Part shown: piece after piece, positions 21,034 through 30,944 of the stretch
Numbering within the stretch: position 1 is the first letter of the stretch
Layout: each line of letters opens with the position of its first letter
Assembly: GCA_024516155.1 (NCBI GenBank)
Contig: JAJJXM010000024.1
Span: 62,001 to 126,000, forward strand
Length of the DNA stretch: 64,000 bases
Direction: 5' to 3'
DNA from: Pyronema omphalodes
Taxonomy: Eukaryota > Ascomycota > Pezizomycetes > Pezizales > Pyronemataceae
Notes under the pieces: generated by a model
What the model was told of the DNA's origin: nothing
What the model saw: the letters and a program-made list of their open reading frames with translations, nothing else
Databases searched by the model: none
Position numbers and translations under genes: made by a program

Positions 21034-24000
21034 TTAATCCTTGAGTCGGTAGTCCCTCGGAGAATCAGGGTACTTGAGATGAAACTCTCGTAACTTCTCC
21101 TGACCTCCTACTGAAAAGTTGTCGAATGGTTCTGCCGTCCAGTCTTTTTTGTTAGGCCAACCTAGCCATTTAACAAGGTATAATACGCGATTGCCAGATT
21201 TGTAGCTGCTCATGATTTCATCGATATCATATTCCTCGCTTCCCTCAACGTCGTCTGCTTCCCGTAAAATTTTGTTTGTATCAGGTGGAGCCCGAGTTCC
21301 TGCTCTAAAGGGCTCAAGTAGAGAGGTATGGAAGACGTTGTGTATCTTCCATTTCCGTGGGAGCGTAAGTCGAACTGCTGTTGGGGGGATGACTTTTTCG
21401 ACTTGGAAGGGACCATGTAGTTTATGATCCAACTTCCTTGATGGGCGTCTGGTTCTTATGTTGCGTCCATCTAACATAACCAAGTCTCCTACTTGGTATT
21501 CTGGTGCCTCCTGTCGTTTCTGGTCTGCATATTTTTTCATTCGTTCTTGTGTTTTCTGAAGGGTTGATTTGGCTCCTTCGTGAATGGTATGCATCCAGTG
21601 GGCGTAGGCTTTGCTGGCCGGGTTGCGCACAGCAGTTGCCGAAGGGTTGCTCGTGTTAGGGAAGAACCCATAGTTGGCGTAAAAGGGTGATAGTCCAGTT
21701 GCGCTTGTGACTGAGTTATTGTATGCGAACTCAGCCATGGGTAAGAGATCAGCCCAGTCGTCCATTTCGTGGTTAACAAAAGAGCGGAGGTAAGCTTCGA
21801 TTGTTTGGTTGAGCCGTTCCGTTTGTCCGTCTGTTTGTGGGTGGAATGCTGTTGACATTCTTGGTTTAATTCCTAATGTTCCAAGAAATGCTTTCCAGGT
21901 GGTGCTTGTGAACCTGGAGTCTCGATCCGACACTATGTCCTTGGGTAAGCCATGCAACTTCCAAATTTCCTTTGCGAATATTCTGGCAAGGTCTGCAGTT
22001 GTCTTGCCGTCTTTCTGTAAGGGAATGAAGTGCGCCATTTTAGTAAATCGATCAACTATAACCCATAGTTGATCACACCCATTAGATTCCGGAAGGTCGG
22101 TAATAAAATCCATAGCAATAGATTGCCATGGGGCATATGTTAATTCCAAAGGTTGCAACATCCCATACTTAAGGTGCCTAGCCGTTTTGTCCTTCTGACA
22201 TTCCAAACAGCTCTGTATATATTCAATAATATTTTCATCCATCTTAGGCCACCAAAAGTTTCTCCTTATTAATTCAATTGTTTTATCCTGACCGAAGTGA
22301 CCTGCAATTTTTGAGTCGTGCTCCGATTCCAGGACCATGTTGACCAAATCCTTTGGTACCCATAACTTCTCTTTCCGATAGATTATGCCATCTTCTATCG
22401 TTAGTGGATCTTTTATTTTCTTTGCTGCTTTTTTATAGTTTTCGTCCAGTTCTCCAGCCTCTTTTACCATCTTTAAAAATTCACTAGACCATTTGACAGA
22501 AGGAATAGAATTAAGCCGAGCTGAGGAAACAATGAATGACGTTCCTTCTCCTCCACTGCTGATTGCTGAAATTGAAGCAAAATGTTCTTTGTGAAGGATA
22601 GTCGTAATCGGCTGATCCTCACCTCCCCCCTTTTCAGGGCGTAACTCCGGACGCCTTGACAAAGCATCAGGCTTTCCATTCTTACTTCCAGGTCTGTAAA
22701 AAATCTTGAAGTCAATACCAGCAAGTTCTTGGGCCCACCTTGCTTGGCGACGATTGAGTACTTTAGTTGTGGTGAAGTACTCTAAATTCTGATGGTCGCT
22801 GAACACTTGAACTGTATGCATTGCTCCTTCTAGGTATCTTCTCCATATCTTAAATGAATCCACAATAGCCAAAAGCTCCTTATCATGGATTTCGTAATTG
22901 ATCTCAGCTGGAGTGAATTTCCTAGAATGGAAAGCAATGGGATGCAGCTTTCCGTCCTCTCCTTTCTGAGAAAGGACTGCGCCTAAGGCAAAGTCAGAAG
23001 CATCAGTCTCAACAATGCAAACCTTTTTAGGATCAAAGTGACCCAATATTGGTGCCTTCGTAAACCGCTGCTTTAACTCATCAAATGCCAATTCCATGGC
23101 AACAGTCCATTCCCACTTCTTCGGATCGCCCTTGGTTGATTCAGTAAGAGGACGACAAATCCTTGAAAAGTCCTTTATGAATCGGCGATAGAAGTTTGCA
23201 AATCCAAGAAAGCCCTGTGTCTCTTTCAAGGATTTAGGAGGTTCCCAAACCAGGACGGTTTCCACTTTGTCCTTTGCCATCTCAATTCCCTTTTCGCTTA
23301 TGATGTATCCCAAAAATTCCACTTTGTTTGTCCCCCAAACACATTTCTCCGGAGATATCACCAGCCCATTTTCTTCCAGTCTTTTTAAGACTTCCTTAAC
23401 CAATTTATCATGTTCCTCCTCCGTTTCCGCGTAAATCAGAACATCATCAATATAAGCAATTACGCCTTGATCCAACATGTCTCTAAAGATATGATTCATC
23501 ATATCTTGGAATGTGGCCGGTGCATTGCTTAATCCGAAGGGCATGACCAAAAATTCATAAAGCCCATATCTGCATCTGAAGGCTGTTTTCCATTCATCGC
23601 CTTCTTTAATCCTTATCAAGTGATATCCGTTCTTCAAGTCCATTTTCGTGAAGAACTTAGCTCCTCTTACTCTGTCTTGTAATTCAGACATAAGAGGGAG
23701 GGGGTAGCGATTTGCTATTGTTATTTTGTTGATCCCCCTGTAATCAACACAGAGCCTTAAACCTCGCCCATGGGGTTTTGGCACAAAGAGAATTGGTGCT
23801 GCGGCAGGAGATTTAGATGGTCGAATCTTGCCTGTCCTTAGCATCTCTTTTAGCCATTCTCTCAGAGTTTCCAGCTCGACTTCATTGAGCGCATAGACTG
23901 GTCCCCAAGGAGGAGTTTCCCCTTCCTTCAAGTCTATGGCGTGGTCGTAGGGCTTGTGTTCTGGAAGCTTGTCGGCGGCTTCCTTTGTCATTATGTTAAT

Positions 24001-24744
24001 CCACTTACGGAATTTCTCAGGGACTTGTTGAAGTGCCTCTGATAATTCCTCCTTAGTGGCAACAGCTGAAATATGGCCTATTACTGAGGCCTCAGGATGG
24101 TCGAGTACACGGCGGTCGACCTTGAGTGAAAATGTACTGGCCTGAGCCTTAGTACAATGTTCGATGCAACGTGTAGTTGTGAAGGAGATGTTATTGCTGT
24201 CTCCCCACATGTTGCAAGGCTGATGTTTGGCCATCCACCAATAAGGGAGGATGACATCGCAGTCGCTGTCAAGAGGGGCGACTTCGAAGGCTTCGGCTGC
24301 AAAGTGTTGTTTGTGTTGCAGCATAAAAGGTACTGTGAAGAATTCTCCAGCTCCAGCAACTACCTCATTATTGAAGTTGCGTATTTGGAGAGGCTGGTCT
24401 CTCTTCACAGTAGGAATTTTGTAAGTTTGGACAAAACCTTTGTCCAGTAAAGCTGAGGTGGAGCCTGTATCAAGTAGGACTCGCACCGTTCGAAATTTGT
24501 TCTTTGACCAATTCAACACCATGTTGATTATCGGCCTTTTTCCGTGATAAGGTGGAACCACAGCTTCCATTTTTGTTTCTTTGGAAGAGGTTCCTTTGTC
24601 GGTTCGTCGAAATTTTGTCTTGGTCGACTCCAAGCTGTCCGATATTTTCCTTTTTGTCCCTGAACAAATTATTTTTCCTGCGTCAGATATACATTCCTCC
24701 TCCTCAGGTGACGCAACCCTAGAGGATCTTAAAAATCCGACTCC
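21034..24744 (-). CDS. pol: pol polyprotein of chromovirus (PR-RT-RH-IN-chromodomain)
   Basis: The frame is open from 24744, overlaps the gag stop by 16 bases in the -1 frame, and runs to a stop at 21034. Numbering here starts at the TTG codon at 24633, giving about 1,200 residues. Domains in order are an aspartic protease with LLDTGSTSALL (about 53-63), a reverse transcriptase with VIAYIDDVLIY (YIDD about 394-397) and an RNase H with VETDASDFALGAVLSQ. Next come an integrase HHCC zinc finger (HFGQDK... CLECQ), a DDE core with MDFITDLP, SDRDSRF and TERLNQ, and a C-terminal chromodomain (YLVKWLGWPNKKDWTAEP). The chromodomain places it among chromoviruses and suggests targeting to chromatin marks. 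There is no independent ATG, so it is most likely made as a Gag-Pol fusion. Confidence 0.96.
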   Translation of the reverse strand, partial: GVGFLRSSRVASPEEEECISDAGKIICSGTKRKISDSLESTKTKFRRTDKGTSSKETKMEAVVPPYHGKRPIINMVLNWSKNKFRTVRVLLDTGSTSALLDKGFVQTYKIPTVKRDQPLQIRNFNNEVVAGAGEFFTVPFMLQHKQHFAAEAFEVAPLDSDCDVILPYWWMAKHQPCNMWGDSNNISFTTTRCIEHCTKAQASTFSLKVDRRVLDHPEASVIGHISAVATKEELSEALQQVPEKFRKWINIMTKEAADKLPEHKPYDHAIDLKEGETPPWGPVYALNEVELETLREWLKEMLRTGKIRPSKSPAAAPILFVPKPHGRGLRLCVDYRGINKITIANRYPLPLMSELQDRVRGAKFFTKMDLKNGYHLIRIKEGDEWKTAFRCRYGLYEFLVMPFGLSNAPATFQDMMNHIFRDMLDQGVIAYIDDVLIYAETEEEHDKLVKEVLKRLEENGLVISPEKCVWGTNKVEFLGYIISEKGIEMAKDKVETVLVWEPPKSLKETQGFLGFANFYRRFIKDFSRICRPLTESTKGDPKKWEWTVAMELAFDELKQRFTKAPILGHFDPKKVCIVETDASDFALGAVLSQKGEDGKLHPIAFHSRKFTPAEINYEIHDKELLAIVDSFKIWRRYLEGAMHTVQVFSDHQNLEYFTTTKVLNRRQARWAQELAGIDFKIFYRPGSKNGKPDALSRRPELRPEKGGGEDQPITTILHKEHFASISAISSGGEGTSFIVSSARLNSIPSVKWSSEFLKMVKEAGELDENYKKAAKKIKDPLTIEDGIIYRKEKLWVPKDLVNMVLESEHDSKIAGHFGQDKTIELIRRNFWWPKMDENIIEYIQSCLECQKDKTARHLKYGMLQPLELTYAPWQSIAMDFITDLPESNGCDQLWVIVDRFTKMAHFIPLQKDGKTTADLARIFAKEIWKLHGLPKDIVSDRDSRFTSTTWKAFLGTLGIKPRMSTAFHPQTDGQTERLNQTIEAYLRSFVNHEMDDWADLLPMAEFAYNNSVTSATGLSPFYANYGFFPNTSNPSATAVRNPASKAYAHWMHTIHEGAKSTLQKTQERMKKYADQKRQEAPEYQVGDLVMLDGRNIRTRRPSRKLDHKLHGPFQVEKVIPPTAVRLTLPRKWKIHNVFHTSLLEPFRAGTRAPPDTNKILREADDVEGSEEYDIDEIMSSYKSGNRVLYLVKWLGWPNKKDWTAEPFDNFSVGGQEKLREFHLKYPDSPRDYRLKD
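24729..24744 (-). promoter_or_regulatory. Gag/pol overlap and probable -1 frameshift site
   Basis: In element orientation gag ends GAT TTT TAA and pol continues one base earlier as GGA TTT TTA AGA. A tRNA on TTT can slip back one base and still pair with TTT, with the gag stop in the A site. This is a simple slippery run (T TTT TAA), not a classic X XXY YYZ heptamer. Confidence 0.6.
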
Positions 24745-26915
24745 TCATCATTCTGCTCAATTTCCCAAATCCTGGGCTGAGCATCTTCCATTATGTCATC
24801 CTCATCCTGTCGCACTGCTGCGGTCTTTGTCTTTTTATTTTCTTTGGGCTTCTCCTGCCCTTTGTTTCCATCATCGTCATCGTCTCTCTTCCTCTTGCCA
24901 GAGGAAGCAACCTTTCCTTCGCCAGAGAGCTCTGTTCCTCCAACTGTCTTCTTAGCGTAACAATCAAACATTTTGTGCCCAGATCGTCCGCATCTCCAAC
25001 AGTCAGCCTTATCCTTTTTATGTTTGTCGATTTCGCTCTGAGGAACATTGTTCAGAGCCTCCCTTCCCGATGCAAAAATGGACTTCTTGTCCTTCTTTCC
25101 AGAGAAACCCTTTTTCTCCTTCTTGTCCTTGAATTTATCTTTGTGCTGCACCTCCTTAGGGCGCACAGTTTCCTTATGTTTTCCTTTATCCTTATGGCGG
25201 TCCTCCCGCACTTCCAAAGTCTTTTTCTTATGACCCTTCAATTCCTCTTCCAAATTCTCCACAACATGAGCAGCTTCCTTAACTGCATCAATCATTCCTT
25301 CATCATCAGTTGGGATTCCCCCAAATCTTTGGTATACCATTTTCTTAATAGCAGGCGTCATAGCCTCCCAAATGACATTCCTGTACATCGGACCGATTGC
25401 TCCCACACGCATATTTAGGTCCTCTAACTTTGTAATATAGTCGTCAATATCTCCATCATACTGGAGTTCCGTAATTCTCTTAACGTCCTTCTGGGCTTCC
25501 CGCTTATCCTCAAACCTAGTTTCAATAGCGCTTGAGAAAGCTTGCCATGTATCCTTAAGTCCTGATCTCTGAATGGACTTTCGCCGTTCCTGGTGCCAAC
25601 TGAGAGCTTTGTGAGTAAGCAAGCTCCCAACCCATTTCACCTGGTCGTCCTCATCTGGAAACGCCTTGGCATATGTCGCAATGTAATCTTGAACAGACAT
25701 CCACCAAGCCCTAAACAAATTCTTGTCCTTCCCAGAAAAATATTGTGGAGCCTTCATCTCAGGCATTTTGGGTCTCCTTGGTTCATTGACCCCAGATTGC
25801 TGTAACTTATTAACGAGTGATTCCAAGAATGCCTCCGTGGCATTCTTTGCTTCAGGCTTTCTTTGTTGAGCCTTTTCTTTGCGCTCCTGGCGCTTCCTTT
25901 CCAAAGCCTTTCTAATATATGAGTCATCTGAATCCTCGCTGTCTGTAGGATCAGATGGTGGTGGTGGTGGTGGAAGTCCTCCTCCTGGTGGTTTGCTTCC
26001 CCTTCCACCGTTTCTGCCGCCATTTTGAACAGATCCCGCCACTGATGGAGGCAATGGGACCTCGGGTGCTTTGCCAAGAGAGGGTGGTCTGGGAGTCATC
26101 TCCTCATGCATAGCCTCGGTTAGAGACTTAGCATCGAAATGCTCCTTCTTCTGGATCTTCGACATAACAAGGTCAATGACCTTGTTTACCAATTCCAATT
26201 TTTCTTCCTCCCTCTGTTCATAATAGTCTAGTAGGCGCTGCTGATGCATCTCTTCAGCCCTAGACAGAGCTGCGATGCGCCTATCCCTTTGCTTATCGTC
26301 CTCCTTCCTAATGGCGTCCTGTGTATTTTTCTCGATTGCCCATTCCTCAATTTCTTTATTGATTTCGAGTTGCCTCTGGGCAAAGGCCTCAAGGATGGCA
26401 TTTGTCGTTTCAATGCCCTGGTTAAGTCTATCTGCAGCTGCCTGCTGAGCTGCCTCCTTTGTTTGTGCATCCGTGGCAAGATTGCCAATGGTCCTCCAAA
26501 CTTGTCCAGCAAAGTCGTTGCTGGCCTGAACGAGTCGCGTCACGGTTTGCAGGTTGATCTCCTGGTCCAGGTCCCCTTTCTTTGCCAAGGTATCATAGGC
26601 CTTTTGCATACCCTGGGCCATTTCCTGATACAACCCTTTCATCCGCTGTAACTCTTCATTCATAGCAGCCCCAGATCCGACTGCCTCAACCAACCTCTTG
26701 ATATCCTCCTCATTGGCGTTCATTCTTTCCATCATTAGAATGACCCAGTCAGGGACTTCTCCGAGATGGAGGGTAGTTCCATGGTGGACTCTAGGAGTTC
26801 CAACCGAAGTAACTTCCTCCCAAGAGCGAGGGCGGGTGATGCTAACGGTATCGCCCATTGGAGCGTCAAGTCCATCGTCGTGACGGGAAGTGCCGGTGAT
26901 TCTTCGAGCGGCCAT
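24729..26915 (-). CDS. gag: gag polyprotein of chromovirus
   Basis: ATG at 26915 opens a 728-codon frame. The N-terminal third is helical and charged. A Pro/Gly-rich linker with PPPPPP follows (about 310-325), then a retrotransposon-gag capsid-like block including APQYFSGKDKNLFRAWWMSV. A Lys-rich region leads to one CCHC zinc knuckle, CWRCGRSGHKMFDC (C639, C642, H647, C652), which fits CX2CX4HX4C. It would package element RNA and build the particle. The C-terminus is acidic and ends DEESDF at a TAA that overlaps pol. Confidence 0.94.
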   Translation of the reverse strand: MAARRITGTSRHDDGLDAPMGDTVSITRPRSWEEVTSVGTPRVHHGTTLHLGEVPDWVILMMERMNANEEDIKRLVEAVGSGAAMNEELQRMKGLYQEMAQGMQKAYDTLAKKGDLDQEINLQTVTRLVQASNDFAGQVWRTIGNLATDAQTKEAAQQAAADRLNQGIETTNAILEAFAQRQLEINKEIEEWAIEKNTQDAIRKEDDKQRDRRIAALSRAEEMHQQRLLDYYEQREEEKLELVNKVIDLVMSKIQKKEHFDAKSLTEAMHEEMTPRPPSLGKAPEVPLPPSVAGSVQNGGRNGGRGSKPPGGGLPPPPPPSDPTDSEDSDDSYIRKALERKRQERKEKAQQRKPEAKNATEAFLESLVNKLQQSGVNEPRRPKMPEMKAPQYFSGKDKNLFRAWWMSVQDYIATYAKAFPDEDDQVKWVGSLLTHKALSWHQERRKSIQRSGLKDTWQAFSSAIETRFEDKREAQKDVKRITELQYDGDIDDYITKLEDLNMRVGAIGPMYRNVIWEAMTPAIKKMVYQRFGGIPTDDEGMIDAVKEAAHVVENLEEELKGHKKKTLEVREDRHKDKGKHKETVRPKEVQHKDKFKDKKEKKGFSGKKDKKSIFASGREALNNVPQSEIDKHKKDKADCWRCGRSGHKMFDCYAKKTVGGTELSGEGKVASSGKRKRDDDDDGNKGQEKPKENKKTKTAAVRQDEDDIMEDAQPRIWEIEQNDEESDF

Positions 26916-27029
26916 TGTTGGTTGAATGTTTTTCTTTGTAGTTTTTTGTATGGAGGATCGTTTGGTGTTGTCTTGCCCTAGAAGAGGGTCTTCCGTATAC
27001 GTGTCGAAAAGTAAACTTAGTAGCTTGAG

Positions 27030-27041
27030 CCTTAAGTTTAT
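27030..27041 (-). other. Primer-binding site, self-complementary to the LTR
   Basis: Two bases inside the 5' LTR, the element RNA reads ATAAACTTAAGG. The LTR contains CCTTAAGTTTAT (plus-strand positions 27168-27179, and 19633-19644 in the other LTR), perfectly complementary over 12 nt. I see no match to a tRNA 3' end (no TGG at the start). This fits the self-priming mechanism known for Tf1-like elements, in which the RNA 5' end folds back to prime. Confidence 0.65.
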
Positions 27042-27043
27042 AG

Positions 27044-28397
27044 TGTGAACCTGGCTATTGAGGCGTTCAATAGAGAGGCTTATTCGATCAGTCGTTCTTC
27101 GTTTGAAAGGTATTCAACAAATAGGTTTCCCAAGAAGCTAGGAAGTAACTAATCGATCACAGGCCGAATAAACTTAAGGGTCTCTCTCGAGGTAACTGGT
27201 GTAGATAGGTGTTGTCGTAACAAGAGATCAGGTTGCTGATCCTGGAGGAGACGGTGGGAAGACTTAGGGTCTTTTATAGACTTTCGTCTACAAGTTCGCC
27301 CAGACTTCCCAAGGGAACCAACTTCCAAACTAAGCTTAGGAGATAAGACGTGAGTCAATTCTGTGACAAATCTGCCGATGGCTCGCATCATGCTGGTGGC
27401 GCAATTATATTAATTGCTCACTTGCATGATGACCTCGTGTCAGATTAATCCTTGACATTCCTTGCCGTGCTACCACACCTTCCAATCAGGTATTGGGGTT
27501 AAGCGCCTAGTGGAGGGTTACTCCACTTGAGCGCATAATGCAATGACTCCTCTGATAATGACATGTGAGTCATATATCCTATGAGTCGTCTTGATCATAG
27601 ATCTCCCTAGAGAATCTCGATTGCGAGTGAAGGAATCTGACATCATAAGGCAGACTATGCCTTACCGGAGCGCACTGCCCCGTCACATTCCTGTGTGATG
27701 TCATACAGCCCCACCTGCGCGCACTTGCGCGCAGCCACACCCTGGTGTGTACGCAAACGCCATCTTATCTTGCAGTTGGTAGTCATTGGCCTAAGGTCGC
27801 GTCATATCAGTTCCGTCCAACAGTTTCCCTGAGTGGTGTTCCTTGCTGCAGAACGTCGTCTCATGCTGATGCAATCTTGACCCCTGTCCTGCGCTCCACT
27901 CCTGTTGGCTGACTAGACTCTGCCTTCTTCCTTGGCCGACTATCCGTCCAACTCAGACCTCGGATGATCCTATTCGCCTGCCTTGCATGCTCCTGAGAAT
28001 TCCCTTCTCTTGCAAGCCCTCTGGTAGTCGCACTTGGAGGAACACAACCTCAAGTATAAGGAGGTGTCCCTTCGCCGCCGTCTTCTGTTCTCCATCAGCG
28101 TCGTCTGTAGTTTTCTCATGGGTAAGTCGACACCCATGAGGTAAGTTGATACTCGTTCCCATCCATCTGTGATCCTCCCAAACTGACAGAGAATAACAGG
28201 TAGCGACGCCTCGGGCCGGGATCCTCGTGAGGTCCTTTCGGAAAGTCACGAATCACGTGACGTGGCTAGCTGGAGCTCCTCAGGGGGTTCCGGCCCGGGA
28301 TACTAACCTTATTATTCATTCTCCTGTCGAGTTTGCCATGTTCTCATAATGTTATACATGTTACCTATTCTATACTCACACAATATAGGGTGTGACA
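27044..28397 (-). repeat. 5' LTR of the chromovirus (right copy)
   Basis: It appears identical to the left LTR and ends GGTTCACA next to the primer-binding site in element orientation. It contains a TATA-like box at 27271-27280. The predicted RNA start is near 27180. Confidence 0.97.
27271..27280 (-). promoter_or_regulatory. TATA box of the 5' LTR
   Basis: In element orientation the LTR reads TCTATAAAAG. It lies about 90-100 bases upstream of the 12-nt block that would be the RNA 5' end under self-priming, within the range used by fungal promoters. Confidence 0.55.
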
Positions 28398-28402
28398 CAC
28401 AT
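28398..28402. repeat. Target site duplication CACAT, right copy
   Basis: This CACAT directly follows the end of the 5' LTR and matches 19504-19508. Confidence 0.85.
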
Positions 28403-28842
28403 CATCCGTACCTATCATCCATCCATATCATCCGTACCACCACATAACCCATAAAAAAAGCAAAATCTATTTTTAGCACATATACCAGCCGGGTATCCTG
28501 TTGCTGGTGAGGTATAAACGTTATCTTTATCGTGACGGATTTGACCGTTTTCCTTTTCTTCTTGCTTCCTTTTGTTTTGTTTTCTTGCTTCCTTTTGTTT
28601 CCTTTTGTTTTCTTTTCTTTTCTTTTCCTTTTTTTCCCCCGCTTTGGTTATTGGTTATTGGTTATACTGTAGGTAGATTATGTGTGATGGATGGATGGGG
28701 GTTGGATTGGGAAGGGGGATTGGGATTGGGAAGGGGGATTGGATTGGATTGGATTGGATTGGATGGATTGGATTGAGCCGGTATGGTGGTATCTCTGCTG
28801 TTGTATGGTAGTCTGTATCTATATGATTTCGATGATTTCGAT
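28403..28842. other. Spacer with short tandem repeats
   Basis: CATCATCC-like units continue from the left side of the retrotransposon insertion. A pyrimidine-rich tract (CTTCCTTTTG units, about 28560-28640) and a (GGATT)n run at about 28738-28775 follow. No gene is seen. Confidence 0.55.
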
Positions 28843-29405
28843 GGTCTCTATGGTCTCTATGGTCTCTATGGTCTCTATGGTCTCTATGGTCTATGGTCTA
28901 TGGTCTATGGTCTATGGTCTCTAAGGTCTCTATGGTCTATGGTCTATGGTCTATGGTCTATGGTCTATGGTCTATGGTCTATGGTCTATGGTCTATGGTC
29001 TATGGTCTATGGTCTATGGTCTATGGTCTATGGTCTATGGTCTATGGTCTATGGTCTATGGTCTATGGTCTATGGTCTATGGTCTATGGTCTATGGTCTA
29101 TGGTCTATGGTCTATGGTCTATGGTCTATGGTCTATGGTCTATGGTCTATGGTCTATGGTCTATGGTCTATGGTCTATGGTCTATGGTCTATGGTCTATG
29201 GTCTATGGTCTATGGTCTATGGTCTATGGTCTATGGTCTATGGTCTATGGTCTATGGTCTATGGTCTATGGTCTATGGTCTATGGTCTATGGTCTATGGT
29301 CTATGGTCTATGGTCTATGGTCTATGGTCTCTATGATCTCTATGGTCTCTATGGTCTCTATAGTCTATGGTCTCTATGATCTCTATGGTCTCTATGGTCT
29401 CTATA
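28843..29405 (+). repeat. 7-bp satellite (GGTCTAT)n flanked by 9-bp variants
   Basis: A core of about 56 near-perfect GGTCTAT copies (about 28930-29325) is flanked on both sides by 9-bp GGTCTCTAT or GATCTCTAT units. Three 7-mers make 21 nt, so all three plus-strand frames stay open and give spurious GLWSMVY repeats. The perfection of the core suggests recent expansion. Confidence 0.97.
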
Positions 29406-30944
29406 GTCTCCATAATCTCTCAACCCTACACCTCATAAACGGTATTGGTGTTAATATGTACATAATATCTCAAACAGTCAACCGACCAGTAGTCATCATC
29501 TGCGGGGAATAAGCATCAGAAGCTACAGTCGACATACAAACAGCCGATCTTGTCTGTGTTTCAGCACAGCAACCAGCGCCCCCTCTTTTTTTCGCAACCA
29601 AAAACCAAACCAGCAACTCGCAACCAGCAGCAGCAGCAGCAGCTCGCAACCAGCCCCCAAGAAAGAGTTCCACCCCGCCCCGCCCGCTCGCACTCGCCCT
29701 CGTCTTCGTCTTCGCCTTCGCCCTCGCCCCCACAGACCCAGCCCAACCCAACCCAGTCCAGCGCCGCGAAACCACCGAAACAGAAGCGAAAGAAAAAGTT
29801 CCCCAAAGAAAGAAGAGTTGAATTTTGTCTGTCTGTCTGTTTGCTACATACGAACGAACGAACGATTATTGGAAAGAGACGAGACGAATAAAAGTATACA
29901 TACTACACACTACACACACACTACACACATACATAACGATAACGATTACGATAACGATAACGATAACGATAACGATTATACCTTTCTGCGAAACTTACGT
30001 TACCTTTACCCCGCTTGATACTTACTTACCTACCTACCATATATCGCGACTTTGACATCGGCTTCGATTTTGACTTCGATATCGATTTTGACTTTGACTT
30101 CGACTTTGACTTTGACTTTGACTTTGGCTTCGGCTTCGGCTTCGATATCACCGCGACTACGACCGCGACAAAAGAACCCCACACCAACCCACCCACGCAC
30201 CCACCCACCCCGCTCCGCCCTACCCAGCTCCGCTCCGCTCCGCCCAGCCTTGCTTCGAAGAGATACATCGCACCATACCATACCATACCATACCATACCA
30301 TACCATAGCACCATAGCGATACAGATATCATAGGTAGGTATGATGGCAAGCTGCATCATTAGTCGCACGCAGGAGCTATAGCACCGTCGATGAGTTTCTG
30401 TATACTGTACCCTTTTGGATGAGACCGGCTGACATGTTTGGTTGTTACGTATTCAGTAAAATACCAGATACCAGATACGATATACGATATACGATATACG
30501 ATATACGAGATACGAGGCCATCGCTTTCAGAATCAGCATCTCTGCACCATCTGTACCCAGCTCCTATAACGCCCCGCTCCACGCTTCACGCTCCTCGCTC
30601 CCGCTCGTCGCTTGTCGTCGCTCATCTGAATCTGAATCTCGATTTTTGGAATACGCGCTCGCGATAAAAAAAACAGACGTGCTGTAAGAAGATAGGATAG
30701 AAGAGGTGTGTAGATTCCTTATTTGTGATTTTCTCAGCCCCGAAAGCCCTGCGAAGTACTTTTTAGGCTCGCCGCCGCAGAGTATGAGGTTCGCGTAACC
30801 TTGCGCGGGGAGTTGGGCGGAGAAGGCTGATACTGTTGCCTGCATCTCCACCCCCCCTCCCCCCTCCCTCCTCCCACACTCGCCCTCCTCCTTTCACTTT
30901 CTCACACATCTCATTACCCCGCGATAAGGTCAATCAAGAAACTG
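29406..30944. other. Intergenic region upstream of the Gln-rich gene
   Basis: It contains (CGATAA)n at about 29935-29975, GACTTTGACTTCG-like units at 30045-30150, (CATAC)n at 30270-30308 and (ATACG)-type units near 30470-30510. The last 100 bases are C/T-rich (CCCTCCTCC units), as in a fungal promoter or 5' UTR. A 95-codon minus-strand frame at 30564-30851 is not supported by any domain. Confidence 0.5.

Larger units (their letters stand above)
19509..28397 (-). mobile_element. Complete Ty3/Gypsy chromovirus (LTR retrotransposon), 8,889 bp
   Basis: The element lies on the minus strand, so the right LTR is its 5' LTR. Order is LTR, primer-binding site, gag, pol (protease, reverse transcriptase, RNase H, integrase, chromodomain), polypurine tract, LTR. 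LTRs of 1,354 bp each run from TGTCACACC to GGTTCACA in element orientation. They are the same length and I found no difference while reading them. A 5-bp duplication flanks the element, and gag and pol have no internal stops. All this points to a recent, possibly active insertion into a CATCC-rich tandem region. Confidence 0.97.

Noticed and set aside
24729..24744. Canonical X XXY YYZ slippery heptamer at the gag/pol overlap
   Set aside because: In the gag frame the codons are GAT TTT TAA, which do not fit the heptamer rule. Only a single-site slip on TTT is possible.
28783..29512. Frames of 147-198 codons rich in GLWSMVY
   Set aside because: Artefact of the 7-bp satellite. The same peptide appears in all three frames.
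29470..29806. Ala/Gly/Lys-rich minus-strand frames
   Set aside because: Low-complexity shadows of CAG- and CTCG-rich DNA without domain support.
30564..30851. 95-codon minus-strand frame starting MEMQATVSAFSAQLPAQ
   Set aside because: Reasonable composition, but no domain, no splice extension and it lies in the Gln-rich gene's promoter.
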